From assembly GCF_050510895.1 (NCBI RefSeq), contig NZ_JBNINT010000001.1, positions 434,001 through 498,000 on the forward strand: a stretch of 64,000 nt of DNA, in the 5' to 3' direction. Positions 15,810 through 24,203 of this stretch are shown here, piece by piece. The notes beneath the pieces were generated by a model. The model ran no database searches. It worked only from the letters and a program-made list of their open reading frames with translations, and was not told where the DNA came from. The first letter of the stretch is position 1. The number at the start of each line of letters is the position of its first letter. The position numbers were made by a program, and so were the translations under genes. Source of the stretch: Pannonibacter phragmitetus_B. Lineage in GTDB: Bacteria > Pseudomonadota > Alphaproteobacteria > Rhizobiales > Stappiaceae.

Positions 15810-17168
15810 CTATTCGGCAGGTTGGGGCGCTGCCTGAGCCTTTCGCTGAGCGGATACCCGCCGGTCGCGAACGGGGCCGAACACGGACCAGAGGAACATG
15901 AGCGCTGCAAGCAGCACCAGCACGCCGGAGCCAAGGCGCACCCAGTAGAACGGGGCGATTTCGTCCTGCACGTCCATGTAAGCCATGCCCATCACCCGCT
16001 GCAGATGCACCTGCACCGCACCGGCAAAGGTGAGGGCAAAGGTCATCACCGTCATCGCGCCGCTCATGATCCAGAAGGAGATGATGTTCAGCGTCTGGTG
16101 GTAGGGCGCCTTGCCGCGCAGATAGGGCATGGCATAGCTGATGAGGGCGAGATTCAGCATCACATAGGCGCCATAGAAGGCGAGGTGCCCGTGTGCGGCT
16201 GTCACCTGCGTGCCGTGGGTGTAATAATTCACGAAAGACAGCGTGTGCAGGAAGCCCCAGACGCCCGCCCCGAAGAAGGCGCCCACCGTGCAGCCCAGCG
16301 ACCATAGCATGGCCGCCCGGTTCGGATGGTCCTTGCGGCCCTTGAACACCATGGAGAAGGCGAAGATGACCATGGCGAAGAAGGGGGCAATCTCAAGGGC
16401 GGAGAAGATCGATCCAACCCACTGCCAGTAGCCCGGCGCGCCGATCCAGTAATAGTGGTGGCCGGTGCCCAGCAGCCCCGAAAAGAGCGCAAGGCCAACG
16501 ATGGAATAGAGCCACTTCTCGATCACTTCCCGGTCGACACCGGTCATCTTGATCATCAGGAAGGCAAGAACCGAAGCCATCACCAGTTCCCATACGCCTT
16601 CCACCCACAGATGGACGATGTACCACCAGTAGATCTTGTCCAGTGACAGGTTGTCCGGCGCGTAGAAGGCAAAGAGCCAGAAGACGGCGATGCCCCAAAG
16701 GCCCAGGAGCAGCACGCTGGTGACGGCGGTGCGCCGGCCCTTCAGCACGGTCATGGAGATGTTGTAGAGGAAGATCAGCGCGACCACGACGATGGCGATC
16801 TTGATCCAGAGTGGTTGCTCCAGAAACTCGCGCCCCTCGTGGATGCCTTGTGTGTAGCCGATGACGGCGGCAAGCGCACCGAACATCAGCAGGCCAAGCT
16901 GGATATAGGCCAGCAGCGGGCTTTCGATGTCCCGCTCCGCCTCTTCCGGAACCAGATAATAGGTGCAGCCGAAGAAGCCCATCAGCAGCCACACGATCAG
17001 CGCGTTGGTGTGAATCATTCGGATGATGTTGAAGGGCAGGATCTCGGACAGCGTGTTCGGCAGCACGTAGACCGTGCCGGCGAGGGCGCCTGCGGCGATC
17101 TGCACGCCGAACAGGATCATGGCGCAGACGAAGTACCAGTAGGCCACTCTTTGGGAAGCGTATTTCAT
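15810..17168 (-). CDS. norB: nitric oxide reductase catalytic subunit NorB
   Basis: 452 residues, about twelve membrane helices, a cNOR-type haem-copper oxidase relative that reduces NO to nitrous oxide. Haem b ligands are His53 and His328, haem b3 ligand His326. The non-haem iron site is His186, His237 and His238, with the conserved glutamates of HLWVEGVWE (Glu190, Glu193). All metal ligands are in place. It lacks the N-terminal extension of quinol-type NOR and pairs with NorC 12 nt upstream. Confidence 0.97.
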   Translation of the reverse strand: MKYASQRVAYWYFVCAMILFGVQIAAGALAGTVYVLPNTLSEILPFNIIRMIHTNALIVWLLMGFFGCTYYLVPEEAERDIESPLLAYIQLGLLMFGALAAVIGYTQGIHEGREFLEQPLWIKIAIVVVALIFLYNISMTVLKGRRTAVTSVLLLGLWGIAVFWLFAFYAPDNLSLDKIYWWYIVHLWVEGVWELVMASVLAFLMIKMTGVDREVIEKWLYSIVGLALFSGLLGTGHHYYWIGAPGYWQWVGSIFSALEIAPFFAMVIFAFSMVFKGRKDHPNRAAMLWSLGCTVGAFFGAGVWGFLHTLSFVNYYTHGTQVTAAHGHLAFYGAYVMLNLALISYAMPYLRGKAPYHQTLNIISFWIMSGAMTVMTFALTFAGAVQVHLQRVMGMAYMDVQDEIAPFYWVRLGSGVLVLLAALMFLWSVFGPVRDRRVSAQRKAQAAPQPAE

Positions 17169-17180
17169 GGTTGTCCCTCC

Positions 17181-17663
17181 TCAGCCCGCGTCATTGGGCG
17201 GCCAGCCCTGGGTGTCGATGCGGCTGGTCCATTCGAGGAAATCGGCGAGGTCGTTCAGTTCCTGGTCGGTCAGATGAAACTGCGGCATCTGGCGGCGGCC
17301 CTCGATGCCGGAAGGCTGGGCCTGCATCCAGGCAATCAGCCCCTCGCGGGCGGCCTGCGGATCGTCCTTGCCGCCATAGCGTACCCAGACGTTGCCAAGT
17401 TCCGGCGCGAAATAGGCGCCCTCGCCCAGAATCGAGTGGCAGTTGACGCAGGCGTGCTTTTCCCACACGTGCTTGCCGCGGATGACGCCGGCCGTCATCG
17501 TTGCCTCGTCCGTGGATTTGGTGACGATGTGCCAATGGCTTTGGGCGGTTAGGCCGACAAAGACAATGAAGAAGAAGATCGATCCGCCGTAGAAAATGTT
17601 GCGTGCGGCCGATTTCGTGAAACGCCCGGCAGGTGGCCGGTGCGGTTCATGAGGTGATGACAT
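17181..17663 (-). CDS. norC: nitric oxide reductase cytochrome c subunit NorC
   Basis: 160 residues. One N-terminal membrane anchor (about residues 22-40) precedes a periplasmic class I cytochrome c domain with the haem motif CVNCH (residues 72-76) in KHACVNCHSILGEGAYFAPE. The methionine of RRQMPQFHL is the likely sixth ligand. It passes electrons to NorB. The start is ATG 17663; a longer frame lacks support. A symmetric TTGTT-N4-AACAA box lies 77.5 nt upstream. Confidence 0.96.
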   Translation of the reverse strand: MSSPHEPHRPPAGRFTKSAARNIFYGGSIFFFIVFVGLTAQSHWHIVTKSTDEATMTAGVIRGKHVWEKHACVNCHSILGEGAYFAPELGNVWVRYGGKDDPQAAREGLIAWMQAQPSGIEGRRQMPQFHLTDQELNDLADFLEWTSRIDTQGWPPNDAG

Positions 17664-17733
17664 GCTGTGGTCTCCCGTTGTTGGCAATTGCCAGCGGTGG
17701 GCTCACAGCTAAGGTCTTTGCAGGCCGGGAACG

Positions 17734-17747
17734 TTGTTGCGGAACAA
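17734..17747. promoter_or_regulatory. FNR/NnrR-type palindrome serving norCBQD
   Basis: TTGTT-GCGG-AACAA is a perfect 5-4-5 palindrome centred 77.5 nt from the norC ATG. This spacing is nearly the same as for nirK (75.5) and pseudoazurin (76.5). Confidence 0.72.
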
Positions 17748-17777
17748 ACTCTGGAGTCCTTGCAGGTTGCATATCCC

Positions 17778-17793
17778 TTTGCGTGGACGCAAA
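17778..17793. promoter_or_regulatory. NnrR-type palindrome serving the mogA-like gene
   Basis: TTTGCG-TGGA-CGCAAA is a perfect 6-4-6 palindrome, centred 71.5 nt before the mogA-like start and 122.5 nt from norC. With the neighbouring box, the divergent promoter region has one site per direction, 45 bp apart. Confidence 0.75.
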
Positions 17794-17856
17794 CTGGTCA
17801 CTCGCCCGCAATGCCAAGCCTTCTCCCGCAGATGAATTTCAAAAGGGACAGACCCG

Positions 17857-18390
17857 ATGCCCCTGCCCAAGATTGCCATTGTCACCGTCTCCGACCGGGC
17901 GAGTGCGGGCACCTATCAGGACCTCAGCGGCCCTGCCATTTTCGACTGGCTGAAGGAAGTGGTGCTGCCGCCGTTTGAAATGGTCTGCCGGCTTATCCCG
18001 GACGGTGCGGACAGCGTTGCCGGAACGCTGCAGCAACTGTGTGATGTGGAGCGCTGCGATCTCATTCTCGTCACCGGCGGCACAGGTCCTGCGCCGCGCG
18101 ATCAGACGCCGGAAGGTGTCAGCCTCATTGCCGAGCGGCACTTGCCCGGTTTTGGCGAGACCATGCGCCGGGCCAATCTTGCTGAGGTGCCGACCGCGAT
18201 TCTCTCCCGGCAGGAAGCCGTAACACGCGGCACCAGCCTCATCATCACCCTGCCGGGCAAGCCTGCGGCCATTGCCACCTCGCTCAACGCCATTTTTGCC
18301 GCCGTTCCTTATTGCCTCGATCTCATCGGCGCGGCCCGGATCGACACCAATCCGGATGTCATTGCCGCCTTCCGTCCCAAAGGGGCGTGA
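17857..18390 (+). CDS. mogA: MogA/MoaB-type molybdopterin adenylyltransferase
   Basis: 177 residues, a single MoCF-binding domain. IAIVTVSDRASAGTYQD at the N-terminus, DLILVTGGTGPAPRDQTPE in the middle and SLIITLPGKPAA are the MogA/MoaB signatures. It activates molybdopterin with ATP before molybdenum insertion. No molybdoenzyme is encoded in the window, but nitrate reductase would need this cofactor under the same anoxic conditions. Its own NnrR-type box supports co-regulation with denitrification. MogA and MoaB are hard to separate by eye; length fits MogA. Confidence 0.85.
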   Translation: MPLPKIAIVTVSDRASAGTYQDLSGPAIFDWLKEVVLPPFEMVCRLIPDGADSVAGTLQQLCDVERCDLILVTGGTGPAPRDQTPEGVSLIAERHLPGFGETMRRANLAEVPTAILSRQEAVTRGTSLIITLPGKPAAIATSLNAIFAAVPYCLDLIGAARIDTNPDVIAAFRPKGA

Positions 18391-18407
18391 ATTTCCCTGC
18401 CACCTTG

Positions 18408-18421
18408 TTGATGCGCGTCAA
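18408..18421. promoter_or_regulatory. FNR-type box upstream of ubiD-ubiX
   Basis: TTGAT-GCGC-GTCAA matches TTGA-N6-TCAA exactly and is centred 70.5 nt before the ubiD start, within the 94-nt gap after the mogA-like gene. It resembles the FnrL site more than the TTGCG type, so an oxygen-sensing FNR encoded elsewhere may act here. Confidence 0.7.
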
Positions 18422-18484
18422 TCTTTGGGGGCGGGGGGCTGTTAAGCCTTTCCGGTCTTTTGCCAGTCTCTTGCCCGGGCCCCC

Positions 18485-19990
18485 ATGCGCACGCTTCCTC
18501 CTTTTCCAGATCTCCGCTCCTTCCTTGGCTGGTGTGCCGGGGAAGGAACATTCCGGCGCATTGCCTCACCTGTTGCACTTGTAGAGGAAATGACAGCGGT
18601 GCACCGGCAGGTGCTCCTGAGCGGTGGGCCGGTGTTGCAATTCGATGCGCCGGTGCAGGCAGACGGGCGGATCAGCCCGGTACCAGCCGTCGCCAATCTC
18701 TTCGGCACGCGGGAGCGGGTGGCGGCGGGGCTGGGCGTGGGGCTTGCGGATATTCCGGCGCTGGGCCAGTTCCTGGCGGCCCTGCGCAATCCCGTGCCGC
18801 CAGACGGGGTGCGGGACGCGCTCGCGCGCTGGCCGCACCTGGCCGCTGCCCTGCGCAACCGGCCGAGGCTGACCAGCCGTGCGCCCGTGCAGGAAGAGAT
18901 GATGAAAGAGCCTGATCTCTCGCTTCTTCCCGTTCAGACCTGCTGGCCGGAAGACGGCGGGCCGCTGGTCACGTGGCCAGTGGTTCTGACCCGGCCGGAG
19001 GGCTCGGCGCTGACGGATACTGCCTCTTACAATGCGGGGATCTACCGGGCGCAGGTGCTGGACAGCCGCAGGATGATCCTGCGCTGGCTCGCCCATCGGG
19101 GCGGCGCAGCCCATCACCGCAGCTATATGCAGGCGAATGACGGGCGCGGCGCGCCCATGCCAGTGGCGGTCGTGCTTGGCGCTGATCCGGCGCTTTTGCT
19201 GGGGGCGGCCTTGCCCCTGCCGGAAACCGTGTCGGAACTTGCGTTCTCCGGCGTTTTGCGCGGCGCGCGCACCCGTCTTGTGCCCGCTCGCACCATTCCC
19301 ATGCTGGTTCCGGCCGATGCGGAAATCGTCATAGAAGGCTGGGTGCAGCCGGGCGATAGCGCACCTGAAGGCCCCTTCGGCGATCACACGGGCTATTACA
19401 ATTCGGTCGAGCCCTTTCCCGTCCTGACAGTCAGCGCCATCACCCACAGGCGCGACCCGCTCTACCTCTCCACCTGGACCGGCCGTCCGCCGGATGAACC
19501 CTCGATCATTGGCGAGGTCTTCAATGATCTGGCTCTGCCGGTCATCCGCCAGCAGATCCCGGAGGTGCGTGATCTTTGGCTGCCGCCGGCTGCCTGCTCC
19601 TACCGTATGGCCGTGGTCAGCATCGCCAAACGCTATCCGGGGCAGGCGCGGCGGGTGATGATGGCCCTGTGGGGCATGCTGCCGCAGTTCAGCTACACCA
19701 AGATGGTCGTGGTGGTGGACGAGGATATCGACCCGCGCAATTGGGATGACATCGCCTGGGCGCTCGCCACCCGCTATGACCCCGCCCGAGACAGCATGAT
19801 CCTCGACCGGACGCCGATGGACTATCTTGACTTCGCCTCGCCCCTTGATGGGCTGGCGGGCAAGATCGGCCTTGATGCAACGGTGAAGATTGGCTCAGAA
19901 ACCCAGCGCCCCTTTGGCAAGGTCATGAAGCTGAGTGCTGCCGCAGAGGCCGCCGCGCAGCGCATTCTCACGGCGGAGGGGCTGTTATGA
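18485..19990 (+). CDS. ubiD: UbiD family decarboxylase
   Basis: 501 residues covering the whole UbiD fold. Recognisable blocks are DTASYNAGIYRAQVLDSRRM (prenylated-FMN/metal region), HRSYMQAND, VQPGDSAPEGPFGDHTGYY (with the conserved Glu and Asp), YLSTWTGRPPDEPSIIGE and the C-terminal MDYLDFASPL. It is likely the 4-hydroxy-3-polyprenylbenzoate decarboxylase of ubiquinone synthesis, though other UbiD substrates are possible. The partner UbiX overlaps it by 4 nt. The ATG lacks a strong ribosome binding site. Confidence 0.9.
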   Translation: MRTLPPFPDLRSFLGWCAGEGTFRRIASPVALVEEMTAVHRQVLLSGGPVLQFDAPVQADGRISPVPAVANLFGTRERVAAGLGVGLADIPALGQFLAALRNPVPPDGVRDALARWPHLAAALRNRPRLTSRAPVQEEMMKEPDLSLLPVQTCWPEDGGPLVTWPVVLTRPEGSALTDTASYNAGIYRAQVLDSRRMILRWLAHRGGAAHHRSYMQANDGRGAPMPVAVVLGADPALLLGAALPLPETVSELAFSGVLRGARTRLVPARTIPMLVPADAEIVIEGWVQPGDSAPEGPFGDHTGYYNSVEPFPVLTVSAITHRRDPLYLSTWTGRPPDEPSIIGEVFNDLALPVIRQQIPEVRDLWLPPAACSYRMAVVSIAKRYPGQARRVMMALWGMLPQFSYTKMVVVVDEDIDPRNWDDIAWALATRYDPARDSMILDRTPMDYLDFASPLDGLAGKIGLDATVKIGSETQRPFGKVMKLSAAAEAAAQRILTAEGLL

Positions 19991-20598
19991 GCCATGTTGT
20001 TCTGGGTGTCTCGGGGGCATCGGGCGCGGCGCTGGCTTTGCCGGCAGCGCGGGAACTTGCGGCCCGCTCCATTAAGTTCGATCTGGTGACGAGCCCGGCA
20101 GCAGAGCGCACGCTGATGCTGGAATGCGGGGAAGGGGCATTGGAAAGCCTCTCCGCGCTTGCTGCCTGCCACCATCCTGCGGGTGATGTGGGCGCACGCA
20201 TTGCTTCCGGTTCCTTTTCCGTGGATGGCATGATCGTGGCTCCCTGTTCCATGCGCAGCCTTGCGGCTATTGCCCATGGACTTGATGACAATCTGCTGGT
20301 GCGTGCGGCCTCCGTGCAGCTGAAGGAGCGCCGCCCGCTGGTGCTGCTGGCGCGTGAAGCCCCGCTCACGCTCGCTCATCTGCGCAACATGACGCTGGTC
20401 ACAGAAATGGGCGGCATCATTCTGCCGCCGGTTCCCGCCTTCTACCTGCGCCCGGCGAGCCTTGATGAGGTGAGCGCCCAGATCGCCGCCCGCGCCATCG
20501 ACTTCCTGCGTCTTGGTCCGCCACGTGCAGCGGCCTGGACGGGCGACGTCACGTCAGCAGACACCCTCTCAGATGGCCGAGTTCCACCATCCGGGTGA
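19987..20598 (+). CDS. ubiX: UbiX flavin prenyltransferase
   Basis: 203 residues. The N-terminal GVSGASGAALALPAAREL, FSVDGMIVAPCSMRSLAAIA, the phosphate-binding region ERRPLVLLAREAPLTLAHLRNM, and MGGIILPPVPAFY are diagnostic for UbiX. It makes prenylated FMN for UbiD. The ATG overlaps the ubiD stop (ATGA), so the pair is translationally coupled. A 30-residue C-terminal tail extends past the family's usual end. Confidence 0.93.
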   Translation: MSHVVLGVSGASGAALALPAARELAARSIKFDLVTSPAAERTLMLECGEGALESLSALAACHHPAGDVGARIASGSFSVDGMIVAPCSMRSLAAIAHGLDDNLLVRAASVQLKERRPLVLLAREAPLTLAHLRNMTLVTEMGGIILPPVPAFYLRPASLDEVSAQIAARAIDFLRLGPPRAAAWTGDVTSADTLSDGRVPPSG

Positions 20599-20665
20599 TG
20601 CCCGGCAGGCTGCGGTCAACGAGATGAAGATCCGGTGCCAGCGCCGGCTGACGGACACGCCGGCC

Positions 20666-21808
20666 TTATGGCTGGCGTGGAAGAGGGCTTACGTTTTCAG
20701 GCGCTTGATAACGCCGGAGAAAGCGCGTGTCGGCGTGGTGTTTCCAGAGCCGCACCCAGCGGCCGGAGACGGCAAGGCCCCATTTGTCGGCAATCGCGCG
20801 TCCGCCCGGCAGGGAAATAAGCGTGAGCCAGGCGCGCTGGGGGCGGTAGGGCTTCAGCGGTGCGCCTGTGAGGCTGCGGTGGATGTTCTGCGCCAGAACA
20901 GGTCCTTGCCGCACGGCAAAGACTCCGGCCTTTGGCCTCGGCTCGGGCAGGCAGGCTACATCTCCGGCAGCGAAGACATCCGGATGCGAGACAGTGCGCA
21001 GCATGCTGTCCACACGAATAAAGCCCGCCGCATCCAGAGCCAGGCCGCTGCCCTGCAGCCAGCCCGGCGCTCCGCTTGAGGTCGCCCAGACCACTTCATC
21101 GGTCGCGAGCTGCCTGCCGTCGCGCGTCGTGAGCCGGCCATCTGAAAAGGCAATCGCATCAAACTCCGGATGATGGCTGATCCCGGCCTTTGCGAGTTCC
21201 CTCGCCACCATGCACTGTGCCAGTTTGCTTCGCTCTGGCAGCGGGCGCTGCGAGCGTCCGGCCAGCGCAATCTGCACCCCACGATGCCCGAAACGCTGCC
21301 TCAGGGAAAAGGCCAGCTCAACACCGGCTACACCCTGGCCAACCACGGCAATCCGCAGCGGCGTTTCAGTGCTGGCTGCCAATGCGTCCAGCTGCGCCAG
21401 CGCTTGCGTGAAACCGGAAATCGGCTTTACCGGGATGCCGCCGGACAGGCCTTGTGGGAGCTGGGGCGTTGAGCCTGTGTCGATGGACAGGAGGCTGTAG
21501 CCAAGAGTACTGCCATCCGCGAGCGTCACCGTTCTTGCTGTGGGGTCTATGCCGGTGGCAGCGGTTTCGAGGAATGTGACACCGCAGCGCCCGCAAAGGG
21601 CCGCCAGATCAATATGGAAATCCTCGAAGCGGTAATCTCCGGCAGCATAGCCCGGTAGCATGCCGGAATAGGGTGTGTGACGGGCCGGAGATACCAGAGT
21701 GACCGGGCGGGACAGGCGAAGGCTGCCCAGATGGCGGATCACTTCCATATGGGCATGGCCGCCGCCAAGAAGCACGATCGGGGCAGGTTCGTTTGCTGCA
21801 TCAGGCAT
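20666..21808 (-). CDS. NDH-like FAD/NAD(P) oxidoreductase (SelD-fusion N-domain type)
   Basis: 380 residues. An FAD-binding motif IVLLGGGHAHMEVIRHLG lies at the N-terminus. A second dinucleotide site (RIAVVGQGVAGVELAFSLRQRF) is central, and DVFAAGDVACLPEPRPKAGVFA closes the fold. The GGGHAH start is typical of the flavoprotein that is fused to selenide water dikinase in some bacteria and stands alone in others. Only the oxidoreductase part is present here. It overlaps the ABC ATPase gene by 8 nt, so it belongs to the ynj-like operon. Electron acceptor unknown. Confidence 0.8.
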   Translation of the reverse strand: MPDAANEPAPIVLLGGGHAHMEVIRHLGSLRLSRPVTLVSPARHTPYSGMLPGYAAGDYRFEDFHIDLAALCGRCGVTFLETAATGIDPTARTVTLADGSTLGYSLLSIDTGSTPQLPQGLSGGIPVKPISGFTQALAQLDALAASTETPLRIAVVGQGVAGVELAFSLRQRFGHRGVQIALAGRSQRPLPERSKLAQCMVARELAKAGISHHPEFDAIAFSDGRLTTRDGRQLATDEVVWATSSGAPGWLQGSGLALDAAGFIRVDSMLRTVSHPDVFAAGDVACLPEPRPKAGVFAVRQGPVLAQNIHRSLTGAPLKPYRPQRAWLTLISLPGGRAIADKWGLAVSGRWVRLWKHHADTRFLRRYQAPENVSPLPRQP

Positions 21809-22472
21809 TTGGGTCTCCCCTCCGGCCAAGGCGGTGCACTGTGCCGCCTGCTGCCTCGGCATCGGCCTCGTCATGGGTGACCAGTAGCACGGGCAGGCCT
21901 GCGCAGCGCGCTCTTGCGAACACAAGGCTGCGCATCTGAGCCCGCAAATCCGCATCAAGCTTGGAGAAGGGCTCATCCAGCAACAGCAGCCGTGGCCGCG
22001 ACACGAGCACCCTGGCAAGCGCCACCCGTGCCTTCTGCCCACCTGACAGAGTGGCCGGATCGCGCCCGGCGAAGCCGTCAAGCTCCATTTCCGCCAGCAT
22101 TTCAGCAGCCATTCTCTGCCGTTCTGCCGCGCTGCGCACTTCGGCAGGAAGCGCAAAGGCGACGTTTTCCCCGACGCTCATGTGCGGAAAGAGCAGGGGA
22201 TCCTGAAACAGGATGCCGGCACGCCGCTGTTCTGGCGGCAGGCCGGACAGGTTGACGGCATCTGCGATAACATCGCCGCTGGCGCGGAACGCGGGATCCA
22301 GGAAGCCGCCGATATAGGCCAGAAGCGTGGACTTGCCGGCTCCGGATGGCCCCATGATCGTGAGCACATCGCCCTGTGCGACATGCGCCGAAAGGTCAAT
22401 CAACACATGGTTTTCATGGCGGATGGTGACGTTGCTGAGCGTGAGCCCGGATGCGCCTTCGCGGTTCCGCAT
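21801..22472 (-). CDS. ynjD: ABC transporter ATPase, YnjD-like
   Basis: 223 residues. Walker A GPSGAGKST, Q-loop ILFQDPLLFPHM, signature LSGGQKARVALAR, Walker B LLLLDEPFSKLD and H-loop VTHDEADA are all canonical. It is a short ATPase without a regulatory domain, like E. coli YnjD and ThiQ. It starts 2 nt past the permease stop (TGATCATG), so all three transporter genes are coupled. Confidence 0.85.
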   Translation of the reverse strand: MRNREGASGLTLSNVTIRHENHVLIDLSAHVAQGDVLTIMGPSGAGKSTLLAYIGGFLDPAFRASGDVIADAVNLSGLPPEQRRAGILFQDPLLFPHMSVGENVAFALPAEVRSAAERQRMAAEMLAEMELDGFAGRDPATLSGGQKARVALARVLVSRPRLLLLDEPFSKLDADLRAQMRSLVFARARCAGLPVLLVTHDEADAEAAGGTVHRLGRRGDPNA

Positions 22473-22474
22473 GA

Positions 22475-24199
22475 TCAAATCCTCATGGCGCGGCGGTTGC
22501 GGTGGACAAGCGCGGGCACCAGCGCGGCCAGCACAAAGGCAAGGAAGGGCAGGATGGCCTGCAGCAGCGCATAAACGCCGATGACCCGCCGGTTGCTGCC
22601 GGACGCTAGGGCGACGGCTTCGGTGGTGATCGTTGCGAAACGTCCTTCGCCGATCAGCAGGGTTGGCAGATATTGCCCCGCTGAAACGGCAAAGCCGACA
22701 GCTGCTGCCGTCAGCAGCGGACGCAGCAGCATCGGCAGCCGGATGGTGAAGAGCACCGTCAGGCGCGGTTTGCCGAGCGCTGCCGCAATGATCTCGTATC
22801 GCGGGTCAAGGGCTCGCCAGGGACCGGCAAGAGACAGATAGACATAGGGCAGAACGAAAACCAGATGCACGAGAATGAGCGCAGCCAGTCTGTTCTGGCT
22901 GCCGCTGCCAATGAAGAGCATCTGCAGGCCGAACACGAATGTCACCTGCGGCACGATCAGCGGCAGATAGAGGATCAGCAGTCCGCGTTCTCCGGCTCCT
23001 TTCCCGGTCTGGCTTTCGCGTTCCAGACAGCCGGCGGCAAGGATCAGCGCGATCAGCGTTGATGCAATTCCAATGGTGAGAGTGGTCAGAAGCGGTCCGG
23101 AAATCTGCGGCAGGGCGCTTGCCCAGCTGCGCAAGGTGAAGCCTTGGGGCAGCAATGCGGGAAACTGCCAGAGGCCAGCAACGGACCAAAGCGCCAGAAC
23201 GGCAAGCCCCGCAAAGACGGCGCAGCCGGTGAGGGCAAGGGTCAGGGCGGCCAGGCGGCGCAACAGGGCATCGCGCCTGAACCGTATCCCGCGATCCCGC
23301 AAACGGGATGCGATCGTCCCGCACAGCCGCTCCAGGCCAAGCCAGACGAGAAGAGCAAGGAGCGTTACCGCCAGTTGAGCCAGTGCCCCGGCAGAGGCAA
23401 GAAAGCGGACGGAGAGGTCAGGATCATTCATCCAGTCCACCAGCCGGGTCGCAAGTGTGCCGGGCAGGTTGGGCCCAAGGATGAGCGCCACGTCCACCAC
23501 CGAGGTGGAATAGGCGATGACGGCATAGACCGCAAAGCGGATCTGCCGGTACAGCGCAGGCCAGAGCAGATAGACAAAGCCTGCAACCCGGCCGTAGCCG
23601 AAAGAGGCAGAAAGCCGCCTTGCGCCAGCCAGATCCACCTGCGGCAGGGCGGCCAGTGTAACGAGAAACAGAAACGGCGTTTCCTTGATCACCAGTCCTG
23701 CCACCATCGCCAGTCCCCAGGGATCATGCGGGATCAGGATGTCCGGTGGCCGGGTGATGCCGGTCAGCGGCGCGGCAAGGCGGATGAGATAGCCAGAGGG
23801 GGCAATGAGAAAGGCAAGCCCGAAGGCAGCCGCCGCATGGGGCACGGCAAGCAGCGGTGACAGAAGATGCTGAAGCCGCGACAGAACCGGTGTTCCGGCA
23901 AAACCGGCAATGAACAGCAGCGTGAGCAGCAGCGAAAGCGCAGAGGCTGCCAGTCCTGCCGCCAGACTGAGAACAGCGGCTGGCAGGAGGCCCGGCGTTG
24001 CCGCAAGACTGCGGAAGGCATGAAGGTCGAAGCTCTCGCCGCCAAGAACCGGCAGATAGCCGAAGGCGGGCAGCAGGGTGCCGAGCAGACCGAAGGCGAT
24101 GGGCAGAAGCAGCAGGGCAAGCGTCAGCAGCACCGCGCCCCTTGCAAGGAGCGCAGGCGCCCTGTCCGTCACTGGTGCCGTTCTGCCCCCGGTTGCCAC
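22475..24199 (-). CDS. ynjC: ABC transporter double permease, YnjC-like
   Basis: 574 residues with two tandem binding-protein-dependent permease domains (about residues 60-290 and 330-565) and some twelve membrane helices. EAA-type loops are seen around GARRLSASFGYGRVAGFVYLL and ALDPRYEIIAAALGKPRL. The double-domain layout matches E. coli YnjC and ThiP. The start is GTG 24199, 4 nt after the binding-protein stop; no ATG fits. The substrate is unknown. Confidence 0.83.
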   Translation of the reverse strand: MATGGRTAPVTDRAPALLARGAVLLTLALLLLPIAFGLLGTLLPAFGYLPVLGGESFDLHAFRSLAATPGLLPAAVLSLAAGLAASALSLLLTLLFIAGFAGTPVLSRLQHLLSPLLAVPHAAAAFGLAFLIAPSGYLIRLAAPLTGITRPPDILIPHDPWGLAMVAGLVIKETPFLFLVTLAALPQVDLAGARRLSASFGYGRVAGFVYLLWPALYRQIRFAVYAVIAYSTSVVDVALILGPNLPGTLATRLVDWMNDPDLSVRFLASAGALAQLAVTLLALLVWLGLERLCGTIASRLRDRGIRFRRDALLRRLAALTLALTGCAVFAGLAVLALWSVAGLWQFPALLPQGFTLRSWASALPQISGPLLTTLTIGIASTLIALILAAGCLERESQTGKGAGERGLLILYLPLIVPQVTFVFGLQMLFIGSGSQNRLAALILVHLVFVLPYVYLSLAGPWRALDPRYEIIAAALGKPRLTVLFTIRLPMLLRPLLTAAAVGFAVSAGQYLPTLLIGEGRFATITTEAVALASGSNRRVIGVYALLQAILPFLAFVLAALVPALVHRNRRAMRI

Positions 24200-24203
24200 G
24201 GTG

